Positions 54,382-64,000 of a stretch of DNA of 64,000 bases are shown here, in pieces. Below the pieces are notes generated by a model, which was not told where the DNA came from, searched no databases, and worked only from the letters and a program-made list of their open reading frames with translations. Positions within the stretch are counted from its first letter, which is position 1. Each line of letters starts with the position of its first letter. The translations under genes and the position numbers were made by a program. The DNA lies in contig KV419394.1 in NCBI GenBank assembly GCA_001630475.1, forward strand, positions 1-64,000, written 5' to 3'. The DNA is from Sistotremastrum niveocremeum HHB9708. Taxonomy: Eukaryota > Basidiomycota > Agaricomycetes > Sistotremastrales > Sistotremastraceae.

Positions 54382-55441
54382 ATAATCGATCTTGATCAAA
54401 AGATATGTGTTGGGTGCCTTCCCGCTCCAAGGGCCTCCGCAGCTTCATCGTTTCTTCCAGCTGCAAGATATTATATAGAGGACAAAACTTCGACCGTGTG
54501 GTCGCCGTGAGAAGATTATCCCTTGTCTTGAGTTGCTCTCTGTCAATATGGACTCCCGTCAATAATTGGGATGTCCGATAATGAACAGACCTACATCGAG
54601 GTAGAACACCGATGAATGTTCATGATTTTGCTCTGCGATTCCAGTATTCGCGGTTGTGCCATGGTTATGCGAAGCGAGAGTCGGAAATTCTCGGAATCTG
54701 AACGGGAGTCACGGATCTAACGGACGATATAAGCGAAGAGAGAATAATTGCCGTTGTCCATGTCGACTAAGCCTAAATCCAAGCCTAAATCGTATCCTAT
54801 CTGGTACAGATATGAGTACCTTGTTTTGATCATTATGAACTGTCTTGTAATAAGACATGACACAGATGAGCCAGCTCGAGGTCAGTCATCCCGCAAAGTC
54901 CCATCGTCTCTCTTTCCCCAGATCTGTCCATTTGCAGTCTCCAAGCATCAGGAAACTATTTCCATGTCATAAACCTTGCACCGCTAGCTTAACTTCTACG
55001 TGGATCTCACTCCCAGATCGACCAATTAGAAGGCTGATCAAGTGAGAAATCACGCTTCAAGATTTTGTCTGGAAGTGGAAAAGAGACTTGATTGAAGCAA
55101 GGAAAGAGGTCGGTGACTTTGATCGATGGCCAGGAAGAGTCATGTCGAGGACTTGATGGTCCGAACGAGGGCTTCGGGCGACATCGGTTTGTCGATGATG
55201 TGAGCTTGCGTCTTCTGAACTCCTTGAATCACTTGAGTCTTCAAATGGCCGTACCTCCCCAATATTTTCTGAACGAGTTGGAGTTTCGGGGTCATCTGGG
55301 TTGGCTGGTTCATCTGCATCGGCGGTATCAGAGAAATCCGAAGAATCTTCGCTTGAGCTGTGATCATTTGCATATGGTAGCAAAAACCAGCTGAAGAGAT
55401 CTTGATGTTCTGTATCAACAGTTTCAAAGGTAGGAAGCTGA
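54382..55441 (-). other. Region between amidase and DUF6535 gene, with one acidic open frame
   Basis: A minus-strand frame from about 55440 to 55057 (SSSEDSSDFSDTADADEP..., ending FLASIKSLFHFQTKS) is open and acidic. It overlaps the end of the DUF6535 gene in another frame and could be an alternative 3' exon of that gene, but no clean splice was found. No other gene seen. Confidence 0.4.
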
Positions 55442-58103
55442 TCAAGTGATAACGGACTGACGGGCTAAGATTGATTGGGCCATCTGGGGAATATCTGAGT
55501 AAATCGAGGTGGGATCACCATCAGCATTCCAATTGTACGGATCCGCGCAGTACTGGAGGCAGTTATAGACGCCGTAAGGGTCTGCAAGATTTGAGAGGTC
55601 GAAGTGTTTGAGATATTCGAGTGCAGCTGTCATGGCCCTGTCCCAATAGCCACTTGTTGTACTGGGATGTTTAGAAATGTGTAAGATGAGGGCTGAAAGG
55701 TCGTGCTGGAAGTGGAACTCAGCCTCGGGCTGAGAAGCGGAGTCAAGGTCGTAGTCAGGCTCAAGCTCAGGCTCAGAGCTGGACGGCGGCCAAGCGGCCG
55801 TTGCGAAGATATCTTGCACGCCAACACGGTCGACTTTGGTCCAATTACGATGTTCTTGTAGGAATTTGTTGAGACCAAGAAGGACCTCATCCCTACGATC
55901 GCCTATGAGCAGCTCCAGGACACGAGGATACAAGTGAGAGTAATGTGTATCCAAGGCGAATGATTTGATGGCGGAAATAAGATCGGCATGGGACAAAACG
56001 CGCATAGCATCATCTCGTTTCTTAGCGTCGAGGAGTTCGTTGCAATAATTGACAGCCCAGAAAAGGATGTGGTGATGATCCCCTAGACTTTTCTTCTCAT
56101 TGTGAATGGAGAGGCATTTGGCAACGAACTCCTCAAAAGGGAGAGAGAAGTATTCTAAAATCTCAGCATAGTTTTGCTCGTCTGGGGAGAAGAAACGAGA
56201 GATGTCGTCGGTGCGTTGGCTGAGAACGAATTTGGTTAGCTCGACCGTGCGCGGCGCTTCCTGCTTTTCTTTCTCAGCCTCGCCTCGCATTTCCTTCAAC
56301 GGCAATTCATAGCCTCCAGCATAGCTAGTCCATTCTCGCCGTCGCATTTCCTCTTCTTCATACTTTGCTATGTCCTCCTGTCGCTTGCGGAACCATGATA
56401 CAAAACGAGACACTTGAGCATGCACGATTGACTGTACACGAATCGAAGTGTCCGTGGCGGCCAACCGAGTGCAGACCCGCTTCAACCGTTCCAGCGACCC
56501 GTCGCCGTGCTGGATCCAGTTGCGATATGAAAATGAAGCTGCAGCCCGCTCCACGAGGGTCGAATCGCTCGCCTCGGCGATCAACTCCATGTACGTGCCC
56601 GCCCATTCGTCCATCATCGAGTCACAATTGACTTTCACCCGCCAGGCGTGGATGCCACCTGGCTTCTCTGCCTTCGCGACCGCGGTTGACGATAAACCCG
56701 ATCCAGAAGCCGCCGGGGCGTGAATCGATTCAGATTTCGACTCAGCGTGCGGTGAGCTCCTAGTCAAATCGGGCTCAGGATGTGTTGAACCAGGCTCGAC
56801 ATCTGAAGGCTTCTTCTGGGCAAGGTTCTTCATCTTGAACCGCCCTTGGGGCTTGATCGACATCCCTTTCCAATACCGAACTAGTGCTAATTCAGTCGCC
56901 CATCTCCATCCTTGCAGGATCATTTCTTTGCTCCGCAGGTGGCCAGCCGCCAGAATCGGCATGAGGCGCTCCATACCCCTGACGACGATTCGACTCGCAA
57001 ATCCATCGAACGCTGATCCTTCGTAGCGGACAGCGTGGAATACGGTGGCAATGATGGTGATAAGGATCACCGAGGCAAGCCCGATCCCAATTCCCCAGGT
57101 TGCAAGCAATACGGTCGCTCTTTGATCGAAAGACATGGCGACGCTCCATAGATGGTACAACAACCCGGCAATGAACAACCCAATTGAAGCCAGCAGGAGC
57201 CTGTAGATTATTTCCATCGTGGTCGCAATCCAACCCTCCGATCGTCGCGCTCGTTCCACATGCCACAAAGTGCGATCTTTCCAGCTCGCCACGGTCGGCA
57301 TGATTGTCAACTTGCGAACCCATTCTCTACACAGAACGCATAATACAGCAACGATTATCTGATACAATCTCAGCATCACTCTTTGACGTCATTTGGACGA
57401 TCTTACTTACCGAAGTGATCAAGGACAGGGAATAGAGGGCAGTTATCCACTGATCCGACGACGTTGGAGGTGGAGATGAGGAAGTCGAACCGGAGTCATC
57501 GGTGCTTGTGGGTGCCGGGGAAATGGTTTGAATCATCAACACAACGAAACCTGTGATGACGGCCGAAAACAATGCGACCTAAATAATATCAGCCAGATAT
57601 CTACAGTTGGTCAAATCAACGCTCACGAATATCAATGTGATGTCTATTCTTCCATTCCATCTGTCAGCCTTTTCCTTCGTCTTCGCCACCGCGATCTTGT
57701 AGAGTGCGCTGCTCGTCGAATCATCCACCAATGGCTTCTCGTCGTAGGGCTTGTCATCTATCGTAATAGTATAAGCTTCCAGCGAGGCTGTGTCACAGAG
57801 CGTATTCGACTTGCCTTTCTCAGCATCTCTGGTCAAGATATCGAACTTCAAGGACTGAGCCTCGAGGGTCTTCTTCATCCCTTCCGCCGCATTTGTTTGA
57901 CTTTCTGCGATGGTTTTCTGCGACTCCATCGTAGCCTTCATGCCATCCATTGTGGACTTTTGTGCTACCATCGTGACATTTAACTCTTTGACAGCGGCGA
58001 TCAGCAGGTCGAACTGAGTGGTCAACATTGTCATTGCGGGCGAATTCGACTGCGCCTCGATATCGGGTCGAGGAGAATCTTCAGGAGAAATCGATATTGT
58101 CAT
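55442..58103 (-). CDS. DUF6535 membrane protein, 853 residues
   Basis: Exons 58103-57627, 57578-57411 and 57358-55442 join in frame through introns of 48 and 52 nt. The N-terminal part has heptad-like repeats (VAQKSTMDGMKATMESQKTI), a probable coiled coil. The DUF6535 core follows: ADRWNGRIDITLIFVALFSA, VITGFVVLMIQTI, ALYSLSLITS, VAVLCVLCREWVRKLTI, then LLLASIGLFIAGLLYHLWSV and another long hydrophobic helix, giving about four or five membrane segments. The long C-terminal region is soluble and helical. DUF6535 is a large Agaricomycete family of unknown role; I assign it by these motifs from memory. The first ATG (MTISISPEDSPRPD) is used. Confidence 0.82.
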
Positions 58104-59057
58104 GAGATTGGGTTAAGAGACTGAGAGCGGTTGATACGTGGTGCGTCCTTCGGTAGTTGAAGGCTGTAGGGTGTACGCCTCATGTCGATGGACTCATCTA
58201 CGTTCGCTGTTACCTAAGTGCTTAGGGTAGGGGTGAATTTCAGGGTTCCATGATCAAACCCGAAAGACTGATGCACTTCATTCATGATACGATGGGTCGT
58301 CGTGTCTATTATCCTATGGTTCGGGATGGAGGTGCGAAGTTTGTTCTGTCGTAGGCTGAATATAAACGACCCGCCAGAAGAGTCTTGGAAGAACTAGGGA
58401 CAGGCCTGTGGCACAATCTGAAGTCGCTCGGATGAGAAGCTGGAGCGAATAGCACGAATTAATGAATTAACCGACAAAAGCAACAACAAATATTCGAGAT
58501 TCACACGCGACTCTGAATCCGAATGAGAACCGAGCAATGCACGAAAGCCTGAGTGGAAAGCAATAGCGAGCGCTGCTGGGAGTGTAACAGAAGTCAAAGA
58601 ACCGCTGACAATATTCCATAGTCTTTGGCGGGGTTCTCGGTGACTTCGAGTGCAGGCGCGAATGAAGTATACCGAAACCGAAACCGAGATGGCACCAGAC
58701 CAGGTTCCCGGTCAACCATCGTTGGCATGTCGCAGATTGGTTATCGATGTGTACTCCCAAGATCGACCCATGACGTTTCGTCCAGATAAGGTGCCACAAA
58801 ATAATTCCCATATAGTCGGATTTAGACAGGGCGAAAATCTCCAAAGTCAGATGATAGGCTATTCTCATAGCAATCCGAGATCACATGGTACCACTGCATG
58901 TTGAGCCGAAGATCTGGGATGCCGAAGGGCAAAGCATCACAAAATTAGATAGGGGCGGACTGAGAACGGCCATAGTCTAGTGATAAAGTCCCGAGAAATA
59001 GGGGAGTGTTTCCTTCTCTCCTGCTCCAACGACTGAGCTTGTGGAAACTGTGAAGTC
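58104..59057. other. Intergenic region, no recognised gene
   Basis: 5' flank of the DUF6535 gene and of the small secreted peptide gene. Short open frames on both strands lack motifs. Confidence 0.45.
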
Positions 59058-59248
59058 ATGCAGTTGATCAGAACGACTGTTATCGTTCTCGCGACCATGG
59101 TCGCATACGTTTCGGCGAATCCAGTAGCTGCACCCGAGCCAGGTAGGGATAACTCTGAACCAAAAAGTTGATGGTACATTCTGAGGCGAGAACAGGCGCA
59201 GTCCAACCGATTTGTCGTCCACCGGCATGCTGTGGCTCCGATTGTTAA
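59058..59248 (+). CDS. Tiny Cys-rich secreted peptide, 45 residues
   Basis: Exons 59058-59142 and 59196-59248 are joined by a 53-nt intron (GTAGGG..ACAG). The start MQLIRTTVIVLATMVAYVSA is a textbook signal peptide, cut before NPVAAPEPG. The short mature peptide ends with ICRPPACCGSDC, a C-CC-C pattern in 12 residues that could form two disulfides. Mature length is about 25 residues. Such peptides are below most annotation cut-offs. No family is recognised. It could act as a signalling, antimicrobial or effector peptide, but this is only inference. The frame holds across the intron and the stop follows the last Cys directly. Confidence 0.6.
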
Positions 59249-60168
59249 CGATATGCGGCGGAACGGTTCTTGACATCGGAAGGTATACTGTGGGGCGGAC
59301 AGTTGAAGCTTAACATTCGTTGGGTGATTGGAGGTGGAAACGGGATTTCCATAACAGAGGAAGAGTTAGGAACGACTTTCATAAAGCGATAGGGTTGTAT
59401 GTACGCGAATAATGTCGAATTCGGTAACGTTGAAGGATCGTGGAGAGTCAATGGACACGTCCCAAGTCCGACCAGATCAACCGTATCAAAGGGGTTCTGT
59501 GCAAGTGCATCCAGAATAGCCTTCATCTACGATGTTGATGGGTCAGCTCGTGGTCAATTTCTGAGTGTGGCATGTCAGTCACGTACCAGGCGATACGTTC
59601 GGCTTGGGGGATATTATCAAGCAAATTATGGTATTCGTTTCCCATCGCCATACGATCCACTCTCCCGAAATTTGATGCATAGTGAGTATTGATATTAACT
59701 CTGCGAGCAAAGGCCACGACGGTGAATTAAGCGCCCGAACAAATCGCTCAGCGGGTGTGCCGTGGGTGAGATCCCTTCCAGGTAGGACACTGTTGTAGAA
59801 GTATGGTCCTACCTGCACAGCCGAGTGTTTAAAACGAGTACCATAAGATCTTCTGGATGTTTCGTACCTTCGAAGGATGGGCTCCTTGCTGGATGACGCT
59901 CAGAGGAAAATATTTTTGCCATGAACTGAGCCAGATGCAGAGGCGAAGGAAGCGACATTTTTCAATTGTGGAAATTATTTCCAGTGATATCGAGCTCCTT
60001 GTTCCAGAAACGAGCGCATATACGATGCTCAGAAAAAGGAGTGAAATTCAGAACAGACGTGTGCAAACAGGCATCAACAGATGTGATTATCCGCTTTGAT
60101 ACCGAGCGCGCGTTAGCCGCACCGCCCAGTGCTGCAACTTTCTCCTTCCCTCCTCCATCTGAGCAATC
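59249..60168 (-). other. Possible minus-strand gene remnant, not recognised
   Basis: Minus-strand frames at about 59820-59245 have coding-like stretches (EYHNLLDNIPQAERIAWYVT; MKAILDALAQNPFDTVDLVG) separated by a plausible 60-nt GTACGT..GTAG intron near 59590-59535. No full gene model or family emerged. The right part is the promoter of the first DUF6699 gene. Confidence 0.3.
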
Positions 60169-60932
60169 ATGTCTGTGGATACTGTCGGTCATTGGGCTGC
60201 TGGACCTCACTGTATGTCTTCAAAAGTGAAGCTTTACTATCCAAAATTGACCATGCTCGATCGAATGTTCAGATGGTCCCGTTCTGACTCCTACGGATCT
60301 TTATATTCTGGGCAACAAGTTGGAATTACATCCTATTCTTCAGAGCGCGGACAACAGCTTCCAGCTCTTGTTCAATGTCGCTACTGGTCAAACTGGAGGA
60401 CTTAATATGTCCGACCGCAATCGCGATCTCCCTTTCACTCAAAAGGACGAACCAGCTACACTGCCGCGGATGACGGAGATTGTTATCATCTCTCATCACA
60501 GTCCTTGGACCACTACTATACGCAACGAGCACGGTGTGACATTAGCAGATGTCTGCACCACCCTGTGGAAAGAGTGAGTCATCCAAGAGTTCCATCCTAA
60601 TCGATTCTATAACAGCTCCTGTACAGCTATACCGAAAATCCTATCACTGATGCTGAATTCAACGTCCTCCCTCCACGATGGCAGGATAATGTTCGTCGAT
60701 ATGCCATGACGAATCAGCAAGCCATGGGCAACCCCTACGGCGCGAATGGTGGCCGATTGCGGCGATGCGATTGGCTGCGCGATAAAACGTGAGTGCTGCG
60801 ATGTTCATCCGGAACTGATCTAACATTCTTCACCTCAGCTGGTTCGAGAGCATCCATACTGAGGAAAAGTACGTTCGCGATCGTTTGGGATTCAGCGCAC
60901 CGAATATCTTCGTGCTGGATCTTGCTGCCTGA
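60169..60932 (+). CDS. DUF6699 protein, tandem copy 1, 199 residues
   Basis: Exons 60169-60211, 60273-60573, 60627-60788 and 60839-60932 give 199 residues. The start MSVDTVGHWAAGPHY runs into GPVLTPTDLYILGNKLELHP across the first intron. Core motifs of the family seen here are EPATLPRMTEIVIISHHSPW, ITDAEF and RLRRCDWLRDKTWFESI, and the end is YVRDRLGFSAPNIF. DUF6699 proteins are numerous in Agaricomycetes and have no known role; assigned by these motifs from memory. It shares the GPHY|GPVL intron position with the next gene but lacks its long Gly-rich front. No signal peptide or membrane segment. Confidence 0.8.
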
Positions 60933-61419
60933 TCTCGAATCGATGTTGCGCTTTGATATGTACTTTTCGTTGTACCTGTTGTATCAATATTGGAATTCCA
61001 GCTCTTTTTTGTCGGATTAATCGCGAAGAACAGGCAGATTTACACGTTCAGGGCACGTGGCCTGCCTTACCTTGTTCCCGCTCACCGTTGCATCTGACTC
61101 ACCTCCTCGAAATATAATCCCTGATTAATAAATCTGTGTCTCTAACATTCTTTGGGTGAGCCAACACTGCTCAACAACGGCCATTTCTTCGATTCATTGA
61201 ACACAGCATTGCTGTCCAGTGCACCAACTATCGGACCTTCATCGTCCCCAACACGAGGATTTCACATCGCCCCGGATCAGTTCCTATCGTGTGAGGCAAT
61301 CGATATCGTGATTGAAGATGCTCAGTGGATCGATGACCGATCTCTTCTCATCCGTCTGCTATCATCTAGTATACGGAATCCAACTCAAATAATCGCCCAA
61401 TTCCTGTCAGCTTTGAAAA
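60933..61419. other. Intergenic gap between the DUF6699 genes
   Basis: Presumed promoter and 5' untranslated region of the second gene. A 99-codon frame here lacks an ATG start and motif. Confidence 0.4.
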
Positions 61420-62956
61420 ATGAACGCGTACAGTGGACCATCCGCGAGTAGCAGTCGTGGCTTTGTTCCGAATTCTCCGTCGGCCCATCAGGCAGGCTAC
61501 TCTCCGAATCTAGCTCCTGGAAACAATGGCCCAGTCATTCCTTCTCCATTGCGCGAGCCAGGTGGCCTTCCAGCAGCAGGTGGCGGCGGTGGATGGGGAG
61601 CGGGAGGTGCTGGTGGTGGTCCTGACTGGATGCGTTTTGGTGGTGCTGGCGGCGGTGGCGGCGGTGGAAGAGCAGGCGGACGACCAGCACCTCATCCTCA
61701 CCAGGCACGCGGACAAGACTACATCGGCGGAAGCGGTCGAGGACAAGGAGGAAGCGAAGATCGTCTACAACGCGAACATATGATCCAGCAGCAACTGTTA
61801 CAGCAGCAAGCAGCCATGGCAAGCGGCATGGGTGGCATGAACTTCGCCGCTGGTCTCTCCCCTTTCATGGGTCCCAATGCATCTCCTTATCATCTCCCTG
61901 GAATGATGCCTGGAATGGGGATGGGCGGTGCGGGAGGAGGTCTCATGAATACACCGTACGCCATGCCTGGTGGTATGCCCGGCCTTATGACACCTGGCAT
62001 GGGCATGATGGGTATGGGCATGGGCGGTGCAGGTGGCTGGGGCGGAGGAGGAGGGCCTTGGAGCCCTTCGTCGTCTTCGGGTGACCTATGGCCCGGCAAC
62101 AGTAATCTCGATGAACCCGAAACTCTTATCCGAGGACCCGCGAGTGCTAGTCGAGGCAGTCGACAGGACGACCATACTTTCGTGGATAGATGGGCCGTTG
62201 GACCTCACTGTGTGTATCTCACCACGCATACAGCGAACAAAATACTGATATATTGATACAGATGGGCCTGTGCTTAGCGCACGAGATGTGAATATCCTCA
62301 AAACCAAACTTAGCGTCAATCCTCTCTTGACAGGGGAGGAGAAGGGTGCTGCTTTCCTCGAATGGAACATGCTCTGGCATGACGGAGCTATTCATAAATC
62401 GACCGATCCTCCTAGACAATCCTGGCGCGACGGACGCGATGCACCTGTCACTGTCCCGCGTACATCTTCCATCTCGATAATCTCGGAGCATTTTCCGTGG
62501 ATTATCACAGTGCATGCCGAGAACCCTCGCCAAGGACTCACCTGTGGCCATCTTCTCGCCGAAATTCATAAATTCTTGAATACGCCGCTGTCCAAGTACG
62601 AGTACGAAGGTCGTGATCGCAACGCTCAAACCAATCTCTACAACGCCTACAAGGCTAATCGATCCAATACCGACCATAACGTACCTGGAGGACGGCTTGG
62701 CGCGGAGATGCTCAAAATCGACTGGCTGTTGCACAACACGGCCTTTGAGGGTATCGATATCGACGAAAATTACATTAAAGAAAGACTGGGAGTTGATAGG
62801 AAAGGCAAGATTGACCAATGTGTTTTAGTCCTTCATACTGGACCGAGAGCCGGCCTTGGCGAACTGCTTACCGCTTCTGAATCCACCCCGAGTTCGGTAT
62901 CTTCAGCGGGCGGAGCTATACCTGCTTCTCCTAATCGTCGTGCTCGGGATGTATGA
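61420..62956 (+). CDS. DUF6699 protein with long Gly/Met/Gln-rich N terminus, 494 residues
   Basis: Exons 61420-62209 and 62262-62956 (intron 52 nt, inside the GPHY codon) give 494 residues. The first 260 residues are low complexity: Ser/Pro-rich start (MNAYSGPSASSSRGFVPNSP), a Gly run, a Gln stretch (MIQQQLLQQQAAM) and Gly-Met repeats (PGMGMMGMGMGG). This composition is prion-like and might drive condensation. The DUF6699 domain follows: WAVGPHYGPVLSARDVNILK, LEWNMLWHDGAIHKSTDPPR, QSWRDGRDAPVTVPRTSSIS, IISEHFPWIITVHAENPRQG, PGGRLGAEMLKIDWLLHN and YIKERLGVDRKGK, then a short Ser/Pro tail. This is a complete domain with the usual order of motifs. Function unknown. Confidence 0.85.
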
Positions 62957-63672
62957 AATCATTAACCACTCTTTCTCAATTTCAAAGGCTTTTGTACCAG
63001 TTGTACATCTGTATTTCATCGCGCCTCTACTTAGTCTCGTCTCTTCTTCTGTTCTGTCATAGTTTGTAGCATGTTATAGGAAGGCCGGATAAAACGTCTG
63101 AATAGATTACTATTGCCATATTATCTAGTGACTGAAGTTGCGCATGAAGAACTAGTACTTCCTTCTATGAACTACGTCAGATCATAATTAGGAGATGCTC
63201 CACATACTGTGCTGAAGAGCCGACTCAAATGGACCCAAGGCCAGGACAATGACATGCCGATCATGAAGAGACCAACTCGATTGTCTTGATATGTCTGGTG
63301 TCTGCCTCAGTTCCGAGCCCCTGTCCGAGTCAGAAGCAAATGTTCCGAAGCCTCTGTTTGGATATTGGGATAAGGTTTCTGATTTGCATCCGTCGCCAAT
63401 CGCGATTCACCGGCTTCTCTTCTTCCATTTTGTTGATCGTTGTTCCGCCAGGCACATGATGCGAAACGTCTTGTGCGTCCGTTCCGAAGATATTCGAGGG
63501 CCGCCGAAAGACGAACATTGGACTGGAGAGAGCTTTGACGTATGGCGTACGGGCTCAAAGTAGTACCCTCGCTGACCGTGGCAGGCACTACCGTACCCTC
63601 AGCCGAAGGGTGGAAAAGCCGGAGAACTGAAGGATTCAGTTTGCACTACGTTAAACCCATGCTGCTGCGCGG
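62957..63672. other. Intergenic region, no recognised gene
   Basis: 3' flank of the second DUF6699 gene. Short frames on both strands at 63291-63588 lack motifs. Confidence 0.4.
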
Positions 63673-63941
63673 TCAGTCATAATGGCGAGGAAAGGCAATT
63701 GTACCCATGCATTCATGCCACCATTCAACCTTCTCTCGCCCTATCACATGAGCCTCTTCAACGTCCAATCCTAGGCCCAGTCTGTTGAAACGGCGACAAC
63801 ACATCCCAATTTCTCGAACTCGCTCGAACTCTCCTCGAAGACGTTGTAGAAGTCCGATAAATATATTCAAACCTATTGCGATCAAAAGGATCTCATTTGT
63901 GCTCACAGGTTCAACGTTCAACAGTAGGGCGGAAAGGGGGT
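63673..63941 (-). CDS. Possible terminal exon of a gene running off the right edge
   Basis: A minus-strand frame opens after a possible acceptor (TTCAAG) near 63942 and runs 89 codons to a stop at 63673. It reads VLHPLSALLLNVEPVSTNEI, then LLIAIGLNIFIGLLQRLRGE and ends ECMGTIAFPRHYD. There is no ATG at its front, so the rest would lie right of the window. No family is recognised. Confidence 0.3.
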
Positions 63942-64000
63942 GAAGAACTTGAATTCAGAGTAACAGGGCATGCAATCCGTATGCCCAATGTCTGCGATGC

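Noticed and set aside
61510-61822. Antisense frames in the Gly-rich region of the second DUF6699 gene
   Set aside because: They are mirror products of the GGN-rich repeats in the real gene.

Overview
The window is nuclear DNA of a filamentous basidiomycete, most probably an Agaricomycete. The genes are intron-rich, with introns of about 45-70 nt carrying GT..AG ends and CTAAC-like branch sites. The families also fit: DUF6535 and DUF6699 proteins, large F-box proteins, a CBM1-GH5 cellulase, A1 aspartic protease, small cysteine-rich secreted proteins, and a chromodomain Ty3/Gypsy element. No species is claimed. Gene models were built by reading splice sites by eye from sequence alone.

Layout. 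1-5463: a Ty3/Gypsy chromovirus (minus strand) that looks whole, apart from one LTR cut by the window edge. 5464-8284: repeats and a 1.6 kb non-autonomous hAT-like element with a perfect 8-bp target duplication and three hairpins sharing one loop. 8447-9557: copy A of a duplicated gene (possibly DUF6697); copy B lies at 22164-23606. 10672-12711: an MFS transporter. 12918-16242: two hypothetical genes. 17024-22078: a long Ser-rich F-box protein divergent from ALG2 (N-glycan mannosyltransferase). About 24.1-26.1 kb: calcipressin (RCAN), followed on the same strand by short spliced exons whose introns carry box C/D snoRNA-like sequences, including two copies of an apparent SNORD25/snR56 homologue. 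26607-28021: CBM1-GH5 endoglucanase. 29451-29793: a small secreted protein. 30698-32437: an F-box protein. 35380-38496: a second MFS transporter (Vba/Fnx1-like) with two consecutive micro-exons. 40199-40765: GPI19/PIG-P. 40920-42192: a C2H2 transcription factor. 44637-46330: aspartic protease. 46961-50789: a tandem pair of FAD2-like desaturases. 52429-54381: amidase. 55442-58103: DUF6535 membrane protein. 59058-59248: a 45-residue Cys-rich secreted peptide. 60169-62956: a tandem pair of DUF6699 proteins.

The genes do not form one obvious pathway. They are a mix of housekeeping functions (ALG2, GPI19, calcipressin, snoRNAs) and accessory, secreted or expanded families (GH5, protease, desaturases, secreted peptides, F-box, DUF6535/6699). 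The most unusual signals are the snoRNA host transcript behind calcipressin, the three same-loop hairpins inside the hAT element, and the very small Cys-rich secreted peptide.
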